This document shows, piece by piece, positions 7,031-12,739 of a DNA stretch of 13,596 bases. The number at the start of each line of letters is the position of its first letter. Within the stretch, counting starts at the first letter, position 1. The DNA comes from Dehalococcoidia bacterium (GTDB lineage: Bacteria; Chloroflexota; Dehalococcoidia; E44-bin15): assembly GCA_004377275.1 (NCBI GenBank), contig SOIC01000200.1, positions 1 through 13,596 on the forward strand, written 5' to 3'. The position numbers and the translations under genes were made by a program. Below the pieces are notes generated by a model. The model saw only the letters and a list, made by a program, of their open reading frames with translations, was not told the origin of the DNA and made no database searches.

Positions 7031-7831
7031 ATGGATAAGAAACTGGCAAATCTGATGGGCATCATCGGAGAGATGGGGAGCCTACTGGTAGCCCATTCGG
7101 GCGGTGTCGACAGCACCCTTCTGCTCAAAGTCGCCAAAGATGTTCTGGGAGACAGGGTGATCGCGGCTACCGCAAAGTCACCTACATATCCAGAGAGGGA
7201 ATATGAGCAGGCTAGGGCGATGGCGAGTAAACTGGGGGTAAAGCATCTCACTATTGTTACCGAGGAGTTAGCTCACCCCGAGTTTTTTCAAAATCCGCCC
7301 AACCGCTGCTACTACTGCAAAAGGGAGCTTTTTGGAAAGTTACGCAAGCTCGCTGACCAACACGGATTGAACTGGGTGGTCGATGGCACAAACTGTGATG
7401 ACTCCGGAGACTTCCGCCCTGGAGAGCAAGCGGCTTTGGAGATGGCAGTAAGAAGCCCATTAAAAGAGGTGGGGCTAACCAAGCAGGAGATCAGGAGCCT
7501 TTCCAAGAAGATGGGGCTTTCAACCTGGAACAAGCCATCTCTGGCATGTCTTGCCTCCAGGTTCCCCTATGGCGACAGGATAGTCCTTAGCGGACTGCAA
7601 ATGGTAGCCGAGGCCGAAGACTATCTCCACAGCCTGGGGTTCGGACAGGTCAGGGTCAGGCACCATAACAGCGTGGCTCGCATCGAGGTTCCCCTCGAGG
7701 ATATGGAGCGGTTTTCCCAAGCGGAGCTCTGCCGTCAAGTGGTGGAAAGGTTAAAGCTCATTGGTTATACTTACGTAGCCTTAGATCTTCAAGGATTTAG
7801 GTCAGGGAGCATGAATGAGGTCTTAGGGTAG
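7031..7831 (+). CDS. larE: LarE-type ATP-dependent sacrificial sulfur transferase
   Basis: A protein of 266 residues. LarE activates a carboxylated nicotinic-acid mononucleotide and donates sulfur from one of its own cysteines to build the nickel-pincer cofactor of lactate racemase-type enzymes. The PP-loop SGGVDST is at residues 23-29; NRCYYCKRELF and DGTNCDD match the family. The sulfur-donor cysteine should be C173 in PSLACLASRFPYG, equivalent to C176 of Lactobacillus LarE. The ATG at 7031 is 9 bases after the nadA stop, with GAGGG just upstream. larA, larB and larC are absent from the window, so the pincer-cofactor role rests on family membership. Its neighbour NadA makes the nicotinate pathway precursor that LarB would need, a plausible pathway link (inference). 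Another thiolation role in this sulfur-rich operon cannot be excluded. Confidence 0.88.
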   Translation: MDKKLANLMGIIGEMGSLLVAHSGGVDSTLLLKVAKDVLGDRVIAATAKSPTYPEREYEQARAMASKLGVKHLTIVTEELAHPEFFQNPPNRCYYCKRELFGKLRKLADQHGLNWVVDGTNCDDSGDFRPGEQAALEMAVRSPLKEVGLTKQEIRSLSKKMGLSTWNKPSLACLASRFPYGDRIVLSGLQMVAEAEDYLHSLGFGQVRVRHHNSVARIEVPLEDMERFSQAELCRQVVERLKLIGYTYVALDLQGFRSGSMNEVLG

Positions 7832-7893
7832 TGGCAAGTAAAGGTATGTCTTACGCATAGAGGGCACGAATTGCAGCGGTTGCGTTGCCACTA
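7829..7893. repeat. Nine-base inverted repeat after larE
   Basis: tagtggcaa (7829-7837, including the larE stop) and ttgccacta (7885-7893) are perfect reverse complements, separated by 47 bases. The pair lies between larE and the crp-family gene. The long loop and lack of a T-run argue against an intrinsic terminator. It could be a long-range stem or a chance match. Confidence 0.3.
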
Positions 7894-7934
7894 TTGAAAA
7901 GAGCCTTTAACCAGGAAAAGCCAGAAAGGGTGTG

Positions 7935-7943
7935 TGAAATAAT
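7935..7943 (+). promoter_or_regulatory. Extended -10 element for leaderless crp-family gene
   Basis: TG-A-AATAAT (TG at 7935-7936, hexamer 7938-7943, five of six matches) ends 6 bases before the ATG at 7950. No Shine-Dalgarno lies within 15 bases of the ATG. The geometry equals that before mnmA. Confidence 0.4.
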
Positions 7944-7949
7944 TCTCCC

Positions 7950-8630
7950 ATGCAGTCTGCCGCCAAAGTTGAGATTCTAAAGCAGTCGCTCATTTTCTCC
8001 GCTATGAACGAAGGTGAGCTCACTGAGTTGTCTCGGTTCGCAAATGAGCGAAAGTTCAAGCCGGACGAGTTCGTATTTTGGGAGGGGGATGACCCTGACT
8101 GGTTTTACATCATAGCCGAAGGGAAGATCAAGATTCTTAAACATTCATCATCGGGGAGGGAGTTTATCATCGCTTTTTTCGGCCCTGGCGAAATGTTCGG
8201 TGTGGTTGCTGTTTTCGAAAACAAGCCCTATCCTGCTTCAGCTCAATCCGTAGCTGAAACAAAAGTGTTAGGCATCAAGAGAAAAGACTTTCTAGCTTTC
8301 CTTGCCCATCGACCTGAAATAGCTCTGAGGATTATCTATGTCTTAGGGGGGAGACTCAGGGATGCCCAGGGCCGCCTTCGAGACATTGCGGGAGAAAGGG
8401 TCGAGCAGCGCCTTGCCGGGATATTGCTCATGCTTTACTTAAGACTTGGCCCCGCTCTCCCCTTTACCCGCCAGGAGATCGCCGAGATGGCTGGAACTAC
8501 CACCGAGACAGCGATTCGTACTATGAGCCGCCTGAAAGCCGGAGGCATTATTCGTTCGGTAAGGGGTAAGACGGTCATCCTGGATGAGAATAAGCTCAGG
8601 TTACTGAGCGAAGGCCCACCACAGATATAG
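7950..8630 (+). CDS. Crp/Fnr-family transcription regulator without cysteines
   Basis: A protein of 226 residues. Residues ~10-125 form a cyclic-nucleotide-binding-type beta barrel (EGDDPDWFYIIAEGKIKI, FFGPGEMFG). A long dimer helix follows (~125-160), and the C-terminal winged helix-turn-helix covers ~173-215 (FTRQEIAEMAGTTTETAIRTMSRLK). The phosphate-binding stretch reads VFENKPYPASAQS, without the arginine that contacts cAMP in Crp. The protein has no cysteine at all, so it is neither an Fnr-type Fe-S sensor nor a thiol sensor. The ligand is unknown; the family also includes CO, 2-oxoglutarate and halo-aromatic sensors. The in-frame GTG at 7932 is followed directly by a stop, so ATG 7950 is the start, and it lacks a ribosome site. 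It probably regulates the two redox genes downstream, or itself (inference). Confidence 0.9.
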   Translation: MQSAAKVEILKQSLIFSAMNEGELTELSRFANERKFKPDEFVFWEGDDPDWFYIIAEGKIKILKHSSSGREFIIAFFGPGEMFGVVAVFENKPYPASAQSVAETKVLGIKRKDFLAFLAHRPEIALRIIYVLGGRLRDAQGRLRDIAGERVEQRLAGILLMLYLRLGPALPFTRQEIAEMAGTTTETAIRTMSRLKAGGIIRSVRGKTVILDENKLRLLSEGPPQI

Positions 8631-8671
8631 AGCTATCGGCAAAGAAATACCTTATAACCTCGTGTTTACTA

Positions 8672-8702
8672 CAGGGAGGCGTCAGTAAATGATGCCTCCC
8701 TG
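8672..8702 (+). terminator. Hairpin after the crp-family gene
   Basis: cagggaggc (8672-8680) and gcctccctg (8694-8702) form a perfect 9-base stem, which extends inward by four more pairs including one G-U to a 5-base loop. It starts about 40 bases after the stop at 8630. Only a weak T-containing tail (attgtatgactt) follows, so termination efficiency is uncertain. Confidence 0.5.
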
Positions 8703-8719
8703 ATTGTATGACTTAAATC

Positions 8720-8749
8720 ATGGTAAGCCGCGTCACTTTACCATATCAT
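8720..8749 (+). promoter_or_regulatory. Operator-like inverted repeat overlapping a -10 element
   Basis: atggtaa (8720-8726) and ttaccat (8738-8744) are a perfect 7-base inverted repeat with an 11-base centre. The right arm touches TATCAT (8744-8749, five of six matches to -10). No good -35 lies 17 bases upstream; the left arm occupies that position. A dimeric regulator bound here would sit on the promoter of the gene at 8802. The regulator could be the neighbouring Crp-family protein, though the half-site is not its classic TGTGA or TTGAT. Confidence 0.4.
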
Positions 8750-8801
8750 AGTACTAAAAGGTAATAAATCTCGGCCTGTGCCGAGTGAGGAGGTAAGAAC
8801 C

Positions 8802-9233
8802 ATGAGGTATGTATGTCCTGGCCAAGATTTCAGAAACCTACGGGTGGCACTCTATAAGTGTCCGAACTGTGGTGCGGAGGAGGAGATCTTCTCCAACGAG
8901 ACTAAAGTAAAATGCCACGAGTGCGGCGAATGGATCTACAAGGAGAAGCTTCCTTCCTGCATCGACTGGTGCGCTTCAGCCCGCCAGTGCTTGGGGGAGG
9001 ATAGATGGAAGGAGTTGAAGGCTGAGGGTAGCGCTAACTTTGAGCTAGGAGGCGATCCTTTGGACGGAACAATTGAAAATGAAATCCAAGCATCCCTGGT
9101 TAACGGCAGGCTCCCCTGTGCTATAGCGTTCAAGATAGCCAGGAAGCTGAAAGTTACCCCTAGACAGGTTGGCGATATAGCGAACAGACTAAATATAAAG
9201 ATAACTAGTTGCCAACTGGGTTGTTTCCCATAA
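8802..9233 (+). CDS. Cys-rich zinc-ribbon protein with C-terminal CQLGCF domain, function unknown
   Basis: A protein of 143 residues. GAGGAGGT at 8787-8794 lies 7 bases before ATG 8802, deciding this start over the GTG at 8778. The N-terminal part has two CxxC knuckles (C20/C23 and C38/C41) typical of a zinc ribbon or rubredoxin-like site, followed by C53, C57 and C63 in PSCIDWCASARQC, which could hold a second metal. The C-terminal half (about 91-143) is helical, reads like a small helix-turn-helix (KIARKLKVTPRQVGDIANRL), and ends in SCQLGCFP. I have a sense that such C-terminal CQLGCF domains recur in anaerobes next to Mo/W or redox genes, but cannot name the family. The next gene begins 54 bases on and is another Fe-S protein, so a joint redox or regulatory role is likely (inference). 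Confidence 0.8.
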   Translation: MRYVCPGQDFRNLRVALYKCPNCGAEEEIFSNETKVKCHECGEWIYKEKLPSCIDWCASARQCLGEDRWKELKAEGSANFELGGDPLDGTIENEIQASLVNGRLPCAIAFKIARKLKVTPRQVGDIANRLNIKITSCQLGCFP

Positions 9234-9287
9234 CAGAAGCACGCAATTACAGACTTAACGTAGGCTAATAGATAGCGGAGGTATGAA

Positions 9288-10055
9288 GTGAAAACAGAGG
9301 TGTTGAGGAAAATCATTAGAATAGACGAGGAGAAGTGTGATGGTTGCGGCGTCTGTGTACCGGCCTGCGCCGAGGGAGCCCTTCAGATTGTCGATGGAAA
9401 GGCGAAACTCATCAGCGAGGTGTATTGCGATGGCCTTGGCGCCTGCCTGGGTGAATGTCCGCAGGGAGCTATTACCATCGAGGAGAGGGAAGCCGAGGAG
9501 TTCGACGAAGAGGCGGCGAAGCGCCACCTGGAGGAAGGGGAGCATGATAAAGGTGAGCTTCCCTGTGGGTGCCCTTCAACCACTGTTACTCAGTTCGAAA
9601 GGCAGGAGCTTCCCTGCGGTTGTCCCTCGGCTACAGTTACCGAGTTTGGAAAGCAGGAGCCGGCCACGGTACACCCGGTACGCCAGCAGTCGATGCTCGG
9701 TCACTGGCCGTTCCAGCTAGCCCTCGTGCCGCCAAGAGCGCCTTTCCTTCATGGAGCTGACGTGGTGCTGACAGCGGATTGTGTTCCCTTTGCTTACGCT
9801 GGCTTTCACCACGACTTCCTAAAGGATCATTCGCTGCTAGTAGCTTGCCCTAAGCTGGACGACTTCCAGGCACATCTGGGCAAGCTGACTGCTATACTGC
9901 GCGAGTCACAGGTGAAGAGCCTTGCAGTAGTGCATATGGAGGTGCCGTGCTGCTCGGGCTTGGTTCGCATGGCCCAACAGGCAATCCTTGCCAGTGGCAG
10001 AGATATCCCGTTAAGCGAAGTGACCATAGGGGTCAGGGGTGACCTGAAGTCCTGA
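9288..10055 (+). CDS. Ferredoxin-domain protein with internal CGCP repeat and conserved C-terminal domain
   Basis: A protein of 255 residues. The start is GTG 9288 with GGAGGT at 9277-9282; the ATG at 9283 runs into a stop at once. The N-terminal ferredoxin fold has C17/20/23/27 for the first motif, while the second reads C47-x5-C53-x3-C57, with Leu50 where the second cysteine is expected. Residues 90-123 are two 17-residue repeats (ELPCGCPSTTVTQFERQ and ELPCGCPSATVTEFGKQ). The C-terminal ~115 residues (HWPFQLALVPP, GADVVLTADCVPFAYAGFH, ACPKLDD, VVHMEVPCCSGL) form a domain I recognise from ferredoxin-like proteins of many anaerobes, with no assigned reaction. It contains C191, C212 and the pair C236-C237, possible metal or thiol sites. 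It is cytoplasmic, with no signal or membrane segment. It likely forms a unit with the zinc-ribbon gene upstream. Confidence 0.85.
   Translation: MKTEVLRKIIRIDEEKCDGCGVCVPACAEGALQIVDGKAKLISEVYCDGLGACLGECPQGAITIEEREAEEFDEEAAKRHLEEGEHDKGELPCGCPSTTVTQFERQELPCGCPSATVTEFGKQEPATVHPVRQQSMLGHWPFQLALVPPRAPFLHGADVVLTADCVPFAYAGFHHDFLKDHSLLVACPKLDDFQAHLGKLTAILRESQVKSLAVVHMEVPCCSGLVRMAQQAILASGRDIPLSEVTIGVRGDLKS
9555..9656 (+). repeat. Two 51-base in-frame tandem repeats
   Basis: Units 9555-9605 and 9606-9656 each begin gagcttccctg and encode 17 residues starting ELPCGCPS. The proteins differ at 3 of 17 positions while the DNA has many silent differences, so the duplication is not recent and the peptide has been kept. 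A third unit would begin at 9657 (gag) but diverges at once. Confidence 0.85.
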
Positions 10056-10067
10056 AGCTCATCGCTC

Positions 10068-10568
10068 CTATAGGTCCTCCAGCACCGCCATCAGATCATC
10101 CTGGCTTAAAAAGGCTCCAATCTGAATATACTTGATAACCCCCTGCTCATCTATAAAGAAAGTAGCCGGTATGGGTCTGATGTTGTATGCACTGGCCACT
10201 GCCCCCTCACTGTCCAGGGCTACTGTAAAGCCTAGGCCTTCAGCCTCGGCATATTGCTGCACTTTATCGATATCCTCCCCTATGTTGATCGCAATAAAAA
10301 TCATCTCCTGCCCCTTTTCCTCGAAAGCGGCCTGGAGGAATGGCATCTGATAGCGGCACCATGGACACCTTGTGGTCCAGAAATTGAGTAAAACGGGCTG
10401 GCCTCGTAGCTCGTTCAGTGTCACTGTCTCTCCATCAAGAGTGGAGATTGTAAAACCTGGGGCCTGGGCGCCAACCTCCGGCGCGGCTGTAGAACACCCC
10501 CAACTTGACATTGCCAAGATGGCGAGCATGCTGAGCACTATCCATCGCTTTATTTTTTCTCGATTCAT
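10068..10568 (-). CDS. TlpA/ResA-like thiol-disulfide oxidoreductase, lipoprotein
   Basis: A protein of 166 residues with an N-terminal signal: basic NREKIKRW, then a hydrophobic run ending SSWGC, a weak lipobox with C25 as the likely lipid anchor. The mature part is a thioredoxin fold with a TlpA-type active site, C68-P-W-C71 in FWTTRCPWCRYQMP, and the cis-proline segment IRPIPATFFID. It should act outside the membrane, reducing disulfides in secreted or membrane proteins. ATG 10568 is chosen because AAGGA lies 6 bases upstream of it; ATG 10583 would add five residues and has no ribosome site. It starts 22 bases after the ccdA stop, so the two form an operon in which CcdA would re-reduce it. 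Its end is 12 bases from the convergent ferredoxin gene, and I see no strong terminator between them. Cytochrome c maturation is a common role, but no cytochrome gene is here. Confidence 0.92.
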   Translation of the reverse strand: MNREKIKRWIVLSMLAILAMSSWGCSTAAPEVGAQAPGFTISTLDGETVTLNELRGQPVLLNFWTTRCPWCRYQMPFLQAAFEEKGQEMIFIAINIGEDIDKVQQYAEAEGLGFTVALDSEGAVASAYNIRPIPATFFIDEQGVIKYIQIGAFLSQDDLMAVLEDL

Positions 10569-10590
10569 AATAGTCCTTCTCATTCAGAAA

Positions 10591-11262
10591 TCAGGAGAGA
10601 TAGGCAAGGGTATCGGTGAGCATCAGTATACCAATAACGATGAGCAATATCCCGCTGATAATGGCGATTATAGTGGACCGGCGCCTGAACCATCTGATAA
10701 CTGGGAGCGCGGTTCCCAGCGCCAGACCGACAGCGATAAAGGGCAGCCCCAGTCCCAACGAATAGACAGCGAGCAAGTAGACCCCCTCCCACGCCGTTTG
10801 TGAAGCCGCAGCCATGGTCAGGATCCCGCCCAGTATAGGACCCACGCAAGGCGTCCAGCCTAACGAGAACGCAGACCCCATCAGCATAGAGCGCAGATAT
10901 CCAGTTCGTCCACCAAATGACCGGCTGAGGCGCATCTCGTAGTTGAGCCAGGGTATCCTGGTAGCAGCCAGGAGGAATAACCCAAATAGCAGAAGTATAA
11001 CGCCCCCTATTGTACGTAACACGTCTGTGGGGAAAACCGCTCCTATCAGTCCCACAGATGCCCCTAGACCAATGAAGACTATCGAAAACCCAGCTACGAA
11101 GCTGGTGGCGTGGAGTAACATGTCCCAGCGTTTGGCCTCTGCCGATAGCGAGGCAGCACCGCCTAAATTGGCCAGATATATGGGCACAAGCGGCAGAACG
11201 CAAGGGGACACAAAAGACACCACCCCTGCCCCGAAAGCAATGGGTAATGAAACATCAGTCAT
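10591..11262 (-). CDS. ccdA: CcdA-type thiol-reductant membrane transporter
   Basis: A protein of 223 residues with about six hydrophobic segments (roughly 7-30, 50-73, 82-101, 124-146, 157-182, 193-216). CcdA/DsbD-beta proteins pass electrons from cytoplasmic thioredoxin across the membrane through two cysteines. Here they are C21 in SFVSPCVLPLVP and C139 in LGWTPCVGPILG, both in the classic proline contexts. ATG 11262 is chosen over the TTG at 11271 because AGAGGT (complement of 11271-11276) lies 8 bases before the ATG and would overlap the TTG. The TlpA-like lipoprotein follows 22 bases later and is the likely recipient of the electrons. The two alone make a minimal extracytoplasmic reduction system, with no DsbD fusion and no ccm/res genes nearby. 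Confidence 0.95.
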   Translation of the reverse strand: MTDVSLPIAFGAGVVSFVSPCVLPLVPIYLANLGGAASLSAEAKRWDMLLHATSFVAGFSIVFIGLGASVGLIGAVFPTDVLRTIGGVILLLFGLFLLAATRIPWLNYEMRLSRSFGGRTGYLRSMLMGSAFSLGWTPCVGPILGGILTMAAASQTAWEGVYLLAVYSLGLGLPFIAVGLALGTALPVIRWFRRRSTIIAIISGILLIVIGILMLTDTLAYLS

Positions 11263-11325
11263 CGGGATCAACCTCTATCAGAATCGGATGTTTTAGCCTC
11301 TGCTACCCATAGATATGTGCCTCTG

Positions 11326-11334
11326 ATTATAGCA
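11326..11334 (-). promoter_or_regulatory. Extended -10 promoter for ccdA operon
   Basis: Read on the minus strand, 11334-11326 is TGC-TATAAT, a perfect extended -10. No -35 consensus lies 16-18 bases upstream. A start near 11319 gives a leader of about 57 bases before the ccdA ATG, which has its own ribosome site, so this message is not leaderless. Confidence 0.55.
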
Positions 11335-11478
11335 CATCAGCTAGCAGCTGGCCGCGTGGGAAAGAAACGGTGGACAATGTTTTTCCCTTGATTGGGAGGG
11401 GAAGGTAGAGGAGGACAAATTGCTAATGGAGCTCACGAACTCGAAGGCGAGTCATAAACCTGATACAAGCAATCATGG

Positions 11479-12570
11479 TCAGAGGATCAGCATGGCATCG
11501 CCGAAGCTATAGAAGCGATAGCCCAGGCACATCGCCTCCTGGTATGCCTGCTGGACGAAGCGTTGACCGGCAAAAGCGGCGACCAGCATCAGCAGGGTGG
11601 AGCGGGGCAAATGAAAGTTGGTGATCAACCCGTCCAGGGCGCGAAACTGGTGCCCGGGCAGGATGAAGAGATCGGTCCAGCCACAAAAAGCCTCGATCCC
11701 TTTTTCGCTCTCTCTGAGGTGTACACCGATTTCAGATTGCGTATTTTCTACAGTCAGGGTGTCTCTTTTTAAGCGGGCTGTTTCTTCAGCCTTAAGCGCC
11801 GCTTGCTCTAAAACCCTTACCGATGTAGTGCCGACGCAGATAATTCGCCGGCCCTCTGCTTTGGCCTGATTGAGCTGGTGAGCCACCTGCGGCGTTAGCT
11901 CCCCATACTCCTTATGCATCGGGTGATCCCTGGGGTCTGCCACCCGCACAGGGGAAAAGGTATCAAGCCCTACATGAAGGGTGACAAAGGCAAATTGGAT
12001 CCCCTTTCCCATCAGGCGGTGGAGCAGCTCGGGGGTGAAATGCAGCCCTGCCGTGGGGGCGGCAACGCTTCCCTTTACCCTGGAGTAGATCGTTTGATAG
12101 CGCTCCGGGTCCTCGAGAGGATGGTGAATATAGGGGGGCAGGGGTACTTGACCTACCCTCTCCAGAGCAGCTTCATCGGAGAAGCGAAGCACCATGAGCG
12201 CGCCCTCCCTCCGTTCCAGAACCTCGCCCCAGAGGCCTTCTAACTCTATTCTCATCCCCTCCTGTACCCTTCTCCCCGGCCTGACCAATACCTCCCAGAG
12301 GCCAGGGCCCAAGCGGCGAAGGAGCAGGAGCTCCACCCTTCCCCCTGAGCCCGCTTTTCGACCGATAAGCCGCGCTGGAATGACGCGGCTGTCATTAAAG
12401 ACCAGAACATCGCCCTCGTGGAGCAAATCCACCAGTTCGAAGAAGTGGCGATGCGCTATCGAGCTATCATCCCGGGAGAGCACCATGAGCCGCGAGCGAT
12501 CCCGGGGCTCGGTGGCGGTCTGGGCAATGAACTCCGGCGGGAGGTGATAATCGAAATCGCTGGTCTTCAT
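11479..12570 (-). CDS. queA: S-adenosylmethionine:tRNA ribosyltransferase-isomerase QueA
   Basis: A protein of 363 residues (E. coli 356). QueA moves the ribosyl part of S-adenosylmethionine to preQ1 at the wobble base of tRNA, forming epoxyqueuosine, the step before queuosine. The start at ATG 12570 gives the typical N-terminus MKTSDFDYHLPPEFIAQTA; longer frames add unrelated residues. Hallmarks are RDRSRLMVL, VFNDSRVIPARL, GSVAAPTAGLHFT, FVTLHVGLDTFSPV, HKEYGEL, ICVGTTSVRVLE, GWTDLFILPGH and LITNFHLPRSTLLMLVAAF. It is complete and apparently monocistronic. A good promoter has its -10 seven bases before the ATG and there is no Shine-Dalgarno, pointing to a leaderless message. Other queuosine genes are not in the window; with MnmA it is the second wobble-base enzyme here. 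Confidence 0.97.
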   Translation of the reverse strand: MKTSDFDYHLPPEFIAQTATEPRDRSRLMVLSRDDSSIAHRHFFELVDLLHEGDVLVFNDSRVIPARLIGRKAGSGGRVELLLLRRLGPGLWEVLVRPGRRVQEGMRIELEGLWGEVLERREGALMVLRFSDEAALERVGQVPLPPYIHHPLEDPERYQTIYSRVKGSVAAPTAGLHFTPELLHRLMGKGIQFAFVTLHVGLDTFSPVRVADPRDHPMHKEYGELTPQVAHQLNQAKAEGRRIICVGTTSVRVLEQAALKAEETARLKRDTLTVENTQSEIGVHLRESEKGIEAFCGWTDLFILPGHQFRALDGLITNFHLPRSTLLMLVAAFAGQRFVQQAYQEAMCLGYRFYSFGDAMLIL

Positions 12571-12577
12571 ATAAACA

Positions 12578-12607
12578 ATTATAAGGCGGTGGCCCAGACC
12601 TTGTCGA
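12578..12607 (-). promoter_or_regulatory. Promoter for leaderless queA
   Basis: On the minus strand, TCGACA (12607-12602, five of six matches) is followed after 18 bases by a perfect TATAAT (12583-12578). Its last base is 7 bases from the ATG at 12570, so the transcript should begin at or one base before the start codon. No Shine-Dalgarno is present. Confidence 0.65.
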
Positions 12608-12681
12608 TTCACCGAAGCATTGACTTTCGGCACGCGCAGTGCCACGGTGCAGGCAGCTGGAGAGGTAAATTTTCGAGGCTG

Positions 12682-12710
12682 AAAAAAGGGCGGCGCTCAA
12701 GCGCCGCCCT
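12682..12710 (-). terminator. Intrinsic terminator of fhs
   Basis: On the minus strand, a perfect 10-base GC-rich stem (agggcggcgc at 12710-12701 and gcgccgccct at 12696-12687) with a 4-base loop is followed at once by a run of T (complement of 12682-12687). It lies about 20 bases after the fhs stop and has the standard form of a Rho-independent terminator. It also insulates fhs from the queA promoter. Confidence 0.9.
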
Positions 12711-12725
12711 AATCTATTAGCTAGC

Positions 12726-12739
12726 CTGTTCTAGAACAG
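12726..12739. repeat. Perfect 14-base palindrome at the fhs stop
   Basis: ctgttctagaacag is its own reverse complement and overlaps the stop codon of fhs (12731-12733). It could be a dimer-protein site or part of the transcript end structure just before the terminator. Chance is possible. Confidence 0.35.

Noticed and set aside
6700..7251. Minus-strand frame of 183 residues opposite nadA and larE
   Set aside because: It is antisense to two conserved genes, Ser/Arg/Leu-rich, with no motif; a typical shadow frame.
10031..10044. Hairpin ggtca-gggg-tgacc as terminator between the convergent ferredoxin and tlpA-like genes
   Set aside because: The stem is only 5 bases, lies inside the coding region, and has no T-run on either strand.
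10580..11203. Long minus-strand frame of 207 residues inside ccdA
   Set aside because: It is out of frame with the clear CcdA protein and has no hydrophobic-segment pattern or family motif.
11420..11512. Small plus-strand frame of 30 codons from TTG 11420 behind a good GAGGAGG
   Set aside because: It overlaps the 3' end of queA in antisense, and the short peptide has no recognisable character; a ribosome site alone is weak support.
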